From the NCBI GenBank assembly GCA_041871065.1, contig CP168942.1:340501-404500 (forward strand): 64,000 bases of DNA. Direction: 5' to 3'. Positions within the stretch are counted from its first letter, which is position 1, and every line of letters starts with the position of its first letter. The notes under the pieces were generated by a model. The model searched no databases and was not told where the DNA came from. It saw nothing but the letters and a program-made list of their open reading frames with translations. This DNA is from Weissella confusa. Lineage in GTDB: Bacteria > Bacillota > Bacilli > Lactobacillales > Lactobacillaceae. Position numbers and translations under genes: made by a program. Shown piece after piece: positions 25,218 through 32,528 of the stretch.

Positions 25218-25919
25218 ATGGGCGCACCCGTATATATTCAAATTCACGATGAAATCAGTGAAGCTATTGAAGCTGGCCGTTGGGTACCAGGTGACAAGAT
25301 TCCGGCTGAACGTGAGTTGGCTGAACAATTTGGCGTCTCACGCATGACGTTGCGTCAAGCAGTGATGATGCTAGTAGACGAAGGTGTTTTGGAACGGCGA
25401 GTTGGGTCAGGAACGTATGTTGCTGAACGCAAGGTGCAAGAACAGTTGAACGGCGTTACGTCATTCACTGAAATGATGGCAGCAGCTGGTAAAGTTGCAA
25501 CATCACGTACGATTTCCTTCCATATCGGCAAGGCATCAAACTCTGAACAAGAGCAGCTACAACTAGGTGAAGATGGCCAGGTGCTTCGCATGGAGCGTGT
25601 TCGTTACGGTAATGATGAACCGATTGCGTTTGAAGTTGCCTCAATTCCAGCAACCTTGGTTGACGGATTGGCGCGTGAAAGCCTCACAAACTCACTGTAT
25701 CGAACACTTTCTGAAGAACGTGGTCTAAAGATTGGCCGTGCGCAACAAACGGTGACGGCTGCGGCTGTTACGGAACGCATTTCTGAATATTTAGGCATTA
25801 AACGAGGCGATCCGGTCTTGGTCATGCGACAAATTACGTTTGACACAAACGATCGCCCATTCGAGTACGTTCGTACCCAATATGTTGGGTCTCGTTTCGA
25901 ATTCTTTTTGGAAAAATAA
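25218..25919 (+). CDS. GntR/HutC-family regulator of amino-sugar use (NagR-like)
   Basis: 233 residues: an N-terminal GntR winged helix (ELAEQFGVSRMTLRQAVMMLVDEGVLERR, about 33-61) and a C-terminal UTRA ligand domain with LRMERVRYGNDEPIAFEVASIP. The position directly after nagA and the family make it a NagR/YvoA-type repressor that responds to GlcNAc-6-P or glucosamine-6-P. It is translated from a GCGGAGG site in the end of nagA. Confidence 0.9.
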   Translation: MGAPVYIQIHDEISEAIEAGRWVPGDKIPAERELAEQFGVSRMTLRQAVMMLVDEGVLERRVGSGTYVAERKVQEQLNGVTSFTEMMAAAGKVATSRTISFHIGKASNSEQEQLQLGEDGQVLRMERVRYGNDEPIAFEVASIPATLVDGLARESLTNSLYRTLSEERGLKIGRAQQTVTAAAVTERISEYLGIKRGDPVLVMRQITFDTNDRPFEYVRTQYVGSRFEFFLEK

Positions 25920-25925
25920 TCACAA

Positions 25926-25953
25926 GCAAAACGCCTACATGTAGGCGTTTTTT
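25926..25953 (+). terminator. Terminator of nagA-regulator operon
   Basis: AAAACGCCTACATGTAGGCGTTTTTT: perfect palindromic stem with T run. Confidence 0.9.
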
Positions 25954-26047
25954 AGCTAAAAACGTTTTTTGTGCACAATCTCTGAAAGCGTGTATAATTA
26001 CTTACCGTTAGTAATTATTATTCATTGTTTGCGTAGGAGATAGAGAA

Positions 26048-26548
26048 ATGCATAAGTTAAATCCAACAATTGCTTTGGCATTGTTTGTGGCGACCATTCC
26101 ATCCCTTTGGGCGGTTGCAGCACCGTTTGTTGGTGTGACGGTTGGAGCTGCTGCCTTGATTACAGGTGGGTTCTTTGTGGCGTCAGGTAACGATCCTAAG
26201 AACAAGTGGCGTGAGCTATTTGGTATGTGGCTTGGAATTCCTTGGGGAATGATGGCCGTGACGTTCCCAGGATTGACAGGCTGGCCTAAGACAACGCTAT
26301 TTGTGACCTTGTTCGTCCTAGGTGCATTAGCCGTTTTGATTTCTGGTATGCCAGGCATTCGTAACTGGGTTGATACGGCAGCTTGGTTGACTGGTTGGGC
26401 AATTTCAATCATTATTTTGAGCTTGAACGGTGGACCTGCTAAGTTTGGTACGATGCCATTGCAAATTGCTGGTGCGATGCTGGCTGGTATTTTCATCGTT
26501 GGCGTTTTGGGCCGTGTCATCGTTGATGCGCTTTCAAAGCAAAACTAA
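26048..26548 (+). CDS. DUF1097 family membrane protein
   Basis: 166 residues with five or six predicted spans and the family-like block NDPKNKWRELFGMWLGIPWGMMAV (about 57-80). It resembles DUF1097 membrane proteins of unknown function. Start ATG 26048 is preceded by a GTAGGAGAT site; a terminator follows. No functional link to its neighbours is evident. Confidence 0.7.
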   Translation: MHKLNPTIALALFVATIPSLWAVAAPFVGVTVGAAALITGGFFVASGNDPKNKWRELFGMWLGIPWGMMAVTFPGLTGWPKTTLFVTLFVLGALAVLISGMPGIRNWVDTAAWLTGWAISIIILSLNGGPAKFGTMPLQIAGAMLAGIFIVGVLGRVIVDALSKQN

Positions 26549-26560
26549 AGAGATAAAGTT

Positions 26561-26593
26561 AGGAAGAACGCTTGTAGTTGTTCTTCCTTTTTG
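26561..26593 (+). terminator. Terminator after DUF1097 gene
   Basis: AGGAAGAAC...GTTCTTCCTTTTT hairpin. Confidence 0.88.
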
Positions 26594-26617
26594 TTAAACT
26601 AATTGAAGTGTTGAAAA

Positions 26618-26783
26618 CTGCAGCGGATTGTCCGCAAGCTCGTCAACAATTCACCGACCCGTTTCAATTATGGCGGAGAACACACTAGTACCCGCGCTGC
26701 AGCGGTGAAAGTTTGGGTGAATTGCACGAATGTGAGGCAATTCTCTAGAATTCAACAAAAATAAATTCTGGAGGACATTTAAT
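26618..26783 (+). promoter_or_regulatory. rpsD leader with pseudoknot potential (S4 autoregulation)
   Basis: Two interleaved helices can be drawn: CTGCAGCG (26618-26625) with CGCTGCAG (26695-26702), and CAATTCACC (26647-26655) with GGTGAATTG (26716-26724). Interleaving gives a pseudoknot. A competing hairpin GAATTGC/GCAATTC (26719-26743) and an AGAATT/AATTCT stem (26747-26769) touching the TGGAGG ribosome site suggest a translational switch. S4 represses its own operon by binding a pseudoknotted leader in known bacteria. Confidence 0.72.
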
Positions 26784-27395
26784 ATGTCACGTTATACTGG
26801 ACCTAAGTTCCGTGTTTCACGTCGTTTGGGTGTTTCTTTGTCAGGTACTGGTAAGGAAATTGCTCGTCGTAACTACGCCCCTGGAGATCACGGTGCCGGC
26901 CGCCGCGCAAAGATTTCTGATTACGGTATGCAATTGGCTGAAAAGCAAAAGGTACGTTTCACGTACGGTTTGACTGAGCGCCAATTCCACAACTTGTTTA
27001 ACAAGGCTGGTAAGATCCGTAAGGGTACGCACGGTGAAAACTTCATCGTATTGTTGGAGCGTCGTTTGGACAACATTGTTTACCGTTTGGGCTTGGCTTC
27101 AACGCGTCAACAAGCACGTCAATTGGTTAACCACGGCCACATCTTGGTTGATGGTAAGCGTGTTGACATTCCTTCATACGAAGTTACTGTAGGTCAAGAG
27201 ATCTCAGTTCGTGAGAAGTCACAAAAGAACGTTTACATCCAAGCTTCATTGGAAGCTACGGCTGGAACGTTGCCATTCGTTGAGTTCAACAAGGACGAGA
27301 TGAAGGGTTCATTGGTTCGCTTGCCAGAGCGTTCAGAATTGGACCACGATTACAACGAAAACCTTATCGTTGAATACTACAACAAGTTGGGATAA
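26784..27395 (+). CDS. rpsD: 30S ribosomal protein S4
   Basis: 203 residues, the usual Firmicute length. Begins [25 protein letters not shown] and carries the S4 RNA-binding domain ([35 protein letters not shown]). A primary 16S-binding protein that starts assembly of the 30S body. It has no zinc-type CxxC motif, so it is the cysteine-free form. It is monocistronic, preceded by a structured leader and followed by a terminator. Confidence 0.98.
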   Translation: MSRYTGPKFRVSRRLGVSLSGTGKEIARRNYAPGDHGAGRRAKISDYGMQLAEKQKVRFTYGLTERQFHNLFNKAGKIRKGTHGENFIVLLERRLDNIVYRLGLASTRQQARQLVNHGHILVDGKRVDIPSYEVTVGQEISVREKSQKNVYIQASLEATAGTLPFVEFNKDEMKGSLVRLPERSELDHDYNENLIVEYYNKLG

Positions 27396-27425
27396 TTTTA
27401 TTATTCGTACTTGTTGTACAACAAA

Positions 27426-27459
27426 GAAGCACGAAACGCCTATGTTTCGTGCTTTTTTT
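27426..27459 (+). terminator. Terminator after rpsD
   Basis: AAGCACGAAAC-gcctat-GTTTCGTGCTT hairpin followed by T5. Confidence 0.94.
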
Positions 27460-27550
27460 GTGGAATTCTCAAGGTTCAAAAAAAGGAAACAATTTGAATT
27501 GCGCCAGATGGTACAATTAATTTTATCCAAAACTTGGGAGTTAAAAAAAT

Positions 27551-28627
27551 ATGGAAAAATCTGTCGCGAAAAAGAAGCGTGTTGGCTGGCTTGATTACGG
27601 AAAGGGAATCCTAATTTTAAGCGTTGTCCTCGTTCACACGATTGGTTCGCTCTATAAAACAGGGCAATTTCCAGCAGCTGCTATGGGGCTGGAGATGTCG
27701 CAACGTGTCCTGTTTATGTTTGTTATGCCGGTGTTTTTTGCCATTTCGGGGTACTTGTTCAAACCTTCGACTGACTGGCGTCAATACATAACGGGGTTGG
27801 GAAAGAAGTTGGTGATGCTGGGCGTACCGTATGTTGTCTTTTCGGTTGTCTATGTCATCCTGCAAAATCTATCATCATCTACAGTGCATGATCGATACGC
27901 AATTAGTGATTTGTTGTACATCGGCATCAATCCAGTAGGGTATTTATGGTACTTGTACGTCTACTTCTTTATCTTGGTGCTCTTCGGTGCGTTGACTTTG
28001 GTCATTAAGCGTAAAGGCGTGCTGGTCGCCGTCTATGCGGTCCTGTTTGCATTGGCAATTTTGGGATACTTGCCAACGTTATATGCGATTAACCAAACGG
28101 TACTTTGGGGCGCAACGTTCTTAGTTGGTTACTTACTACGTTCAAAGTTGCAGCGTGGCCAGATGGCTGTGTTGGGTAGTGTGTCATTGGGACTGATTGT
28201 CGCTTTGTGGATTTTGCAAGGGGCGTCAACTTGGTTTTACGACACGAACTTCATTACACCGGCTAACTTTGCGATGAAGCTTTTGACGATTCCGGTCTTC
28301 TTCGCGATTTTTATGTGGCTTGGTGAAATGACGGATAAAGTTTCAAATGTGGTGCGTTACTTTGGTAAGATTTCGCTTATCATTTATTTGATTCACCCAC
28401 CGGTTGTATCAATTGCCCGTATTGTTGTGATGAAGGTGCTAGGCAACAATTTGTTGATCGACTTAGTACTTGTCTTTGTGGTTGCGATGGCAGTAAGCTT
28501 GTTTGGTGAGTGGCTCTCAAAGAAGTTGAAGCTAGTGGCGTTTATCTTTTATCCAACACGGTTCCTGCCAACGGGAATGGGATTAAACGTATTGGCAATG
28601 ATTAAGCGTCGTTTCTCTGCTGAATAA
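27551..28627 (+). CDS. Acyltransferase-3 family membrane protein
   Basis: 358 residues with about ten spans. The N-terminus GWLDYGKGILILSVVLVHTIGS matches the acyltransferase-3 (OafA/WecH/fucose-4-O-acetylase-like) start, with His in the H-T-I position, and FVMPVFFAISGYLF is the second family block. Such proteins acetylate or acylate surface glycans or act in cell-wall polysaccharide modification. The substrate is unknown, and no glycan cluster adjoins. A TTGGGAG site lies upstream and a terminator after. Confidence 0.85.
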   Translation: MEKSVAKKKRVGWLDYGKGILILSVVLVHTIGSLYKTGQFPAAAMGLEMSQRVLFMFVMPVFFAISGYLFKPSTDWRQYITGLGKKLVMLGVPYVVFSVVYVILQNLSSSTVHDRYAISDLLYIGINPVGYLWYLYVYFFILVLFGALTLVIKRKGVLVAVYAVLFALAILGYLPTLYAINQTVLWGATFLVGYLLRSKLQRGQMAVLGSVSLGLIVALWILQGASTWFYDTNFITPANFAMKLLTIPVFFAIFMWLGEMTDKVSNVVRYFGKISLIIYLIHPPVVSIARIVVMKVLGNNLLIDLVLVFVVAMAVSLFGEWLSKKLKLVAFIFYPTRFLPTGMGLNVLAMIKRRFSAE

Positions 28628-28637
28628 TAACTTACTT

Positions 28638-28676
28638 AAAATGGACTTGGTAATTTATACCGGGTCCATTTTTTTG
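28638..28676 (+). terminator. Terminator after acyltransferase gene
   Basis: AAATGGAC...GTCCATTT hairpin with T7. Confidence 0.85.
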
Positions 28677-28780
28677 ATGGCGTAGTTCGTTTTAATGGTA
28701 CTGACTAGCAATGTTTGGTTAAATAGTAAGTGGACTATATTAATTAACGGGAATAACCATTTATAAAGACGTTTAGTCGT

Positions 28781-28890
28781 TATAATTAGTGGGGTTGTTA
28801 GCCCATTAACCTCAATCTTTATTACTAATATTGGGTTAACAACTTCCTGTGGGCCGGTTTAAAACGAATGCGTTTTAAACCGTTTTTTTA
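28781..28890 (+). ncRNA. Candidate ~100-nt small RNA or attenuated leader before the Rgg-like gene
   Basis: A perfect -10 TATAAT (28781-28786, weak -35) would start RNA at about 28793. The predicted RNA opens at once with an 11-bp stem (GTTGTTAGCCC 28794-28804 with GGGTTAACAAC 28833-28843, one mismatch) and ends in a perfect 12-bp hairpin CGGTTTAAAACG-aatg-CGTTTTAAACCG followed by T7. It could be an independent sRNA or a premature-termination leader of the regulator gene 40 bp on. No ORF of note lies in it. Confidence 0.5.
28855..28890 (+). terminator. Strong terminator upstream of the Rgg-like gene
   Basis: Perfect 12-bp stem with AATG loop and T7. It lies 40 bp before the next start codon and does not follow any coding gene directly. 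Confidence 0.93.
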
Positions 28891-28929
28891 GGTTTTAGAG
28901 AGTAGTATTTTAGAGGAGTAAGGCTAACA

Positions 28930-30726
28930 ATGTTAAGGACAATTGGTCAGGTGATTAATGAAGTTAGACGGGAAAAACGAGTCTCTTTGGCAGAAATTGT
29001 GGCATTGGGCATCAGTAAGTCGCGTTATTATCCCTTCATAGAAGGTGAAATTGATATGAGCATGATTGATATGATGTCAATCATGGACGCGTTAACGATT
29101 TCATTCAGTGAACTAGGGATGTTAACAGGCAAGTCGCGCTTTCAAGATATTTCGATTCGTTGGTTAATGAACGCAGACATTAACGAACTAATCCAACGAG
29201 CACAAGGCATTGATGACCAAGATACGGACTTCCGTAAAATGTTGTTTCAAGCGGTTGTTGCGTTGCGTAAGGGTGAATCAATGCAGGAAGCGTCCACACA
29301 AATTTATGAGCGTTTGGCAACGATTGATATCTTTACCTTGATTGATATTGTTGCATTTGCAGTTATTGCACCGGAATTAACGGCGGGACAGTTTAAACGA
29401 TTGTATTTGTGCTATGCGCGAAGCATGTCGAATTTTCAAAACTATTTAACGAATGACATGTATGATGCGGTGCTGACGATTCATTTAGCAGCTGTCGATA
29501 AGTTGCTGGTGCAACCGGAAAACCGTAGTTATAACAATTCGATGTTTGTGATTGAAACAATCTTGAATCAATACGCAGAACCACAATTCATGGAACTGCG
29601 AATTTTACAACAAATGATGCAGTTGTTCAAAACAACGGTTGAGGGGTTGTTATACACAACGACGAGTCGCATGACAATTTTATTGCTAGCCGTGAAGAAT
29701 CAACATGTCGAGATCGTCAAAACGCGTTTGATATCAGTTGACTTACTGGCGTTGTGGAATGAATTTCAAGTATCGACCGCTAGTTTTTGGACAAAGCGTC
29801 ATGAGCACGATCCGTTTCCGCGTTTTTCAACCTTGCCACCAGAAGAAATGTTCGAACACTTCGGTGATGTTTTACGTCGCATTATGAAGCAAAAGCATAT
29901 CACGCCGGGGATGGCGGTCGATGCTGGTATCTCAACGTATAAGTTGTATCGCACCTATAATGAAACGCATTATCTGGAGTTGGAAGAGCTAATTACGTTG
30001 ATGCGCCTGGTCGACTTGATGCCGAGTGACATCGATGCCGTGATGCGTCGCCGTGTGATTAATGTGACGAACTCAACCTGGCATCAATATAATTGGCAAC
30101 ATGTTAATCCGCTGGGCTATGATGCTATGGCACGCTCGATGGCAAATTTGTACGAAGAAACTCATCTCCGTAAAGATTTAGAGGCTTACTTTGAATTCAA
30201 ATCGTTGGATGGATTGTTCGTTCGTCACAATTGGTTGCAGAGTAATGATGCCAATGAGTTGAGCAAAGAAATCGGTAACGAATTAATGAGCATGGAAAGT
30301 TGGCATGTTGCTGAGTTCAGAGTAATGCGCTATGCCTTGCTTCATGTCGATACTGAAGCAGGTGTTGAAATGTGGTCGCGTTCGATTCGCAAAGCCTTAA
30401 ATGAGATGGATCAACAATACATTCAACACAATGCGGTCTTGGATATCTATGAGTGGGCGATTTTACGGGCGATGCTGTTGCGCAATAAAGAACTGGCGAA
30501 GTCGTTGCTTAAGGCATCACGCGTCATCAATAATAATCCGGCGGATGTGCCATTGTTTGGTCGAGGTCAGCGTCGGTTGTTCGAACTGTATGAAGAACTG
30601 ATTGATGAAGTGCCGACAGCACGCCGTCAATTACAAGAACACTTGTCAGATTTTGTCATCCTATCCGGAGATAGTAAATTTACGGATGCCTATCAAAAAA
30701 TCTTACGTCCTTACTGGGAAAAGTGA
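28930..30726 (+). CDS. Double-length Rgg-like transcriptional regulator
   Basis: 598 residues, twice the usual 280 to 300 of Rgg/GadR/MutR regulators. It appears to be two Rgg-like modules in tandem: HTH-1 (about 5-65) plus an all-helical TPR-like domain to about 300, then HTH-2 (about 311-370) plus a second helical domain to the end. Without gaps, residues 6-63 align with 312-369: both contain GxV, a Lys at the same place, V-x2-x-GIS and a matched hydrophobic pattern. Rgg proteins sense short secreted peptides in the cytoplasm. No peptide gene is evident next to it. The start has a GAGGAG site. It follows a terminator-ended candidate RNA and precedes another structured RNA and the DyP gene. 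Confidence 0.72.
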   Translation: MLRTIGQVINEVRREKRVSLAEIVALGISKSRYYPFIEGEIDMSMIDMMSIMDALTISFSELGMLTGKSRFQDISIRWLMNADINELIQRAQGIDDQDTDFRKMLFQAVVALRKGESMQEASTQIYERLATIDIFTLIDIVAFAVIAPELTAGQFKRLYLCYARSMSNFQNYLTNDMYDAVLTIHLAAVDKLLVQPENRSYNNSMFVIETILNQYAEPQFMELRILQQMMQLFKTTVEGLLYTTTSRMTILLLAVKNQHVEIVKTRLISVDLLALWNEFQVSTASFWTKRHEHDPFPRFSTLPPEEMFEHFGDVLRRIMKQKHITPGMAVDAGISTYKLYRTYNETHYLELEELITLMRLVDLMPSDIDAVMRRRVINVTNSTWHQYNWQHVNPLGYDAMARSMANLYEETHLRKDLEAYFEFKSLDGLFVRHNWLQSNDANELSKEIGNELMSMESWHVAEFRVMRYALLHVDTEAGVEMWSRSIRKALNEMDQQYIQHNAVLDIYEWAILRAMLLRNKELAKSLLKASRVINNNPADVPLFGRGQRRLFELYEELIDEVPTARRQLQEHLSDFVILSGDSKFTDAYQKILRPYWEK

Positions 30727-30811
30727 CGTCCGAAAAATGGGCATCTTTATGATGACGAATATCTGATGGTGCAAGTATCGGGAAGTTTTATTTAGCTGGG
30801 TAATAAATTTG

Positions 30812-31018
30812 TATGATTGAGAGTAGAGTTGAAACCCCATTCAACTCTAAGCTGTGAACATGAGTCGCGGCTGGCACTATGGCGCTAACAAGCCTAACCT
30901 GTTTCCCACCGCGTCATGGTGCCCCCTTAACTTTCCGTCCGTGAAAACAGCTATTCACGGAAAACCGGGTTATCCCCCGGATACATAACCGGACACCGCA
31001 ATTTTGCGGTGTTTTTTT
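30812..31018 (+). ncRNA. Candidate structured noncoding RNA (~195 nt) between the regulator and DyP gene
   Basis: A -10-like TATGAT (30812-30817) places a start near 30824, exactly where structure begins. Successive helices: H1 AGAGTTGAA/TTCAACTCT (30825-30848); H2 AGCTGTG/CGCGGCT (30850-30872, two G-U pairs); H3 13 bp, GGCACTATGGCGC (30873-30885) with GCGTCATGGTGCC (30911-30923); H4 TCCGTGAA/TTCACGGA (30938-30961); H5 CCGGG/CCCGG (30965-30980) or the alternative CCGG...CCGG pairing to 30992; then terminator ACACCGCA/TGCGGTGT with T7. Helices abut with almost no spacer. I cannot assign it to SRP, RNase P, tmRNA, T-box or a known riboswitch; a 6S-like or novel RNA, or a riboswitch, remains open. 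Confidence 0.65.
30993..31018 (+). terminator. Terminator of the structured RNA
   Basis: ACACCGCA-attt-TGCGGTGT hairpin followed by T7, 83 bp before the DyP start codon. Confidence 0.95.
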
Positions 31019-31100
31019 GTATAGAAGTGTTAGAAACAGTAATCAACACGCGACCGGACTATAATGAATTCAAAACGATATGATTTCGGGGGGTAGTATC

Positions 31101-32045
31101 ATGCCAGTAACACCAACTAAGGCACAAGATGTATGGAAAGACGTAGGAAAGAATGTTTCTTTCGTCGTATTGAAATTAAAGCGCGAGAATTTGGCAGCAG
31201 ACCAAGAAGCGATTGCTGAGTTTGCTGATCGATCACAAGCGATTGAACGCTCAATGATGATTCGCGCCGCTGATGCAAATTTGAAGGTATCGATTGGTTT
31301 TAGTCGAACGGCATGGGATTATTTGTTTCCAAATGCCGCGGTGCCAAAGCAATTAGAAACCTACACAACATTGACGGGACCAGAATATAGTATGCCAGCA
31401 TCAGAGGGTGACATTTTCTTGCACGTCCGCGCAGGTGATGAAGCGGTTGTGTACGAAGTTGTCCGTCAGTTCATGGTCTTCCTTGAGCCGATTGCCACGG
31501 TGTTTGATGAGACGAAGGGCTTCCGTTATTTTGAAGGACGCGCCATCATCGGCTTTATTGATGGCACTGAAGCGCCGGCTGAATTTGACGCCGCCGACTA
31601 TGCGCTGGTAGGGGAGGAGGACCCAGAGTATATTAATGGGTCATACGCCTTTGCTCAAAAGTGGCTCCATGACATGGACTTCTGGGGCAAGATGAAAACA
31701 GAAGAACAAGAAAAAGCGGTTGGTCGTCATAAATTTGATGACTTGGAATTAGATGACGGGGAAAAGTTCCACAATGCGCACAACGTTGCCGCGAAAATCG
31801 AAGTTGATGGCGAAGAACAGAAAATTGTCCGGATGAACGTGCCGTTTTCTGATCCAGCAACTGGCAAAACGGGGACGTACTTTATTGGTTATTCACGTTA
31901 TTGGTCAGTTACAAAGGCGATGTTGCAACAAATGGTAGATATGTCAGACTTCTTGTTGACGTTCTCAACCATCCAATCAGGTCAATTATTCTTCATTCCA
32001 TCGCGTGATACACTGGGCGAAATCGCAGATGGGGCGCTGTTTTAG
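31101..32045 (+). CDS. Dye-decolorizing (DyP-type) heme peroxidase
   Basis: 314 residues. The family GxxDG motif is GFIDG (151-155, catalytic Asp154); the proximal heme ligand is probably His227 in NAHNVA, and the distal Arg is Arg244 in VRMNVPF, matching the R-x-N-x-P block of YfeX-like enzymes. DyPs use H2O2 to oxidise large substrates, and some process heme. No Tat signal is seen, so it should be cytoplasmic. ATG 31101 has GGGGGTAG upstream and is preferred to ATG 31080. Weissella-type bacteria do not make heme, so activity would depend on external heme. Confidence 0.92.
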   Translation: MPVTPTKAQDVWKDVGKNVSFVVLKLKRENLAADQEAIAEFADRSQAIERSMMIRAADANLKVSIGFSRTAWDYLFPNAAVPKQLETYTTLTGPEYSMPASEGDIFLHVRAGDEAVVYEVVRQFMVFLEPIATVFDETKGFRYFEGRAIIGFIDGTEAPAEFDAADYALVGEEDPEYINGSYAFAQKWLHDMDFWGKMKTEEQEKAVGRHKFDDLELDDGEKFHNAHNVAAKIEVDGEEQKIVRMNVPFSDPATGKTGTYFIGYSRYWSVTKAMLQQMVDMSDFLLTFSTIQSGQLFFIPSRDTLGEIADGALF

Positions 32046-32055
32046 ACGTTAAATC

Positions 32056-32088
32056 AAAGCACTGACGATTGTCAGTGCTTTATTTTTT
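32056..32088 (+). terminator. Terminator after DyP gene
   Basis: AAAGCACTGAC-gatt-GTCAGTGCTTT hairpin with T-rich tail. Confidence 0.92.
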
Positions 32089-32140
32089 ATCAACTCTTTT
32101 AAAGAATACTGACCTTTTGTTCCCCACTGAAATCAACATC

Positions 32141-32335
32141 TGTGGATAACTTGTTGATAAGTTTGTGGACGTACTGTGGAAACTCTGTGGAAAACTATCC
32201 TAATCGTTTTCATTGAATTCTCATTTTCCAACAAAACTATCCACAGGTTATCCACAAGCAAACGACATCTTCATTTTTATCCTGTGGATAATGTGGAAAA
32301 CTTTCAGTGGTTAATGATGTCTTTTTTGTGGAAAA
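32141..32335. other. DnaA-box cluster upstream of ezrA
   Basis: Three perfect DnaA boxes (TTATCCACA or complement) at 32141-32149, 32248-32256 and 32283-32291. Four single-mismatch boxes lie at 32186-32194, 32237-32245, 32292-32300 and 32327-32335, with weaker ones at 32152-32160 and 32175-32183. All fall in about 195 AT-rich noncoding bases. No dnaA, dnaN or rpmH is near, so this is more likely a DnaA-titration or regulatory site than oriC. Confidence 0.8.
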
Positions 32336-32428
32336 TGTCATGAGATATATAATTGCCCGCAAATAATCTGTAAACGCGTTTAAAAAAGGTTAAAGAACGC
32401 CAAGTAAAACCTAAGTCAGGGCAAAAAA

Positions 32429-32446
32429 AGCGGTTGTAAAACCGCT
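32429..32446 (+). promoter_or_regulatory. Perfect inverted repeat in ezrA promoter region
   Basis: AGCGGTT-gtaa-AACCGCT. It has no T run and precedes TACTCT/TAATAT -10-like sequences at 32454-32464, so it may be an operator. Confidence 0.4.
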
Positions 32447-32491
32447 GGCGTGATACTCTAATATGTAGATAATTCCCGAATAGTAAGGAGC

Positions 32492-32515
32492 TTGGTGACG
32501 ATTAGGCGTCGCCAA
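32492..32515 (+). promoter_or_regulatory. Hairpin and possible tiny uORF before ezrA
   Basis: TTGGTGACG-attagg-CGTCGCCAA forms a 9-bp stem (one G-U) just 5' of the ezrA ribosome site. An AAGGAG at 32485-32490 precedes a TTG/GTG-started frame of 8 to 9 codons (VTIRRRQR) that ends at 32521 inside that site, hinting at translational coupling. Confidence 0.35.
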
Positions 32516-32528
32516 AGGTAGGTAGAGT

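Noticed and set aside
30812..31018. T-box leader, SRP RNA, tmRNA or RNase P RNA
   Set aside because: No T-box bulge (TGGNACCGCG), SRP GGAAG/GCAGC core, tmRNA tRNA-like ends or RNase P core motifs could be found on either strand.
32141..32335. Chromosomal origin oriC
   Set aside because: DnaA boxes are dense but no dnaA, dnaN, rpmH or gyr genes are present; neighbours are a DyP peroxidase and ezrA. A titration or regulatory cluster is more likely.
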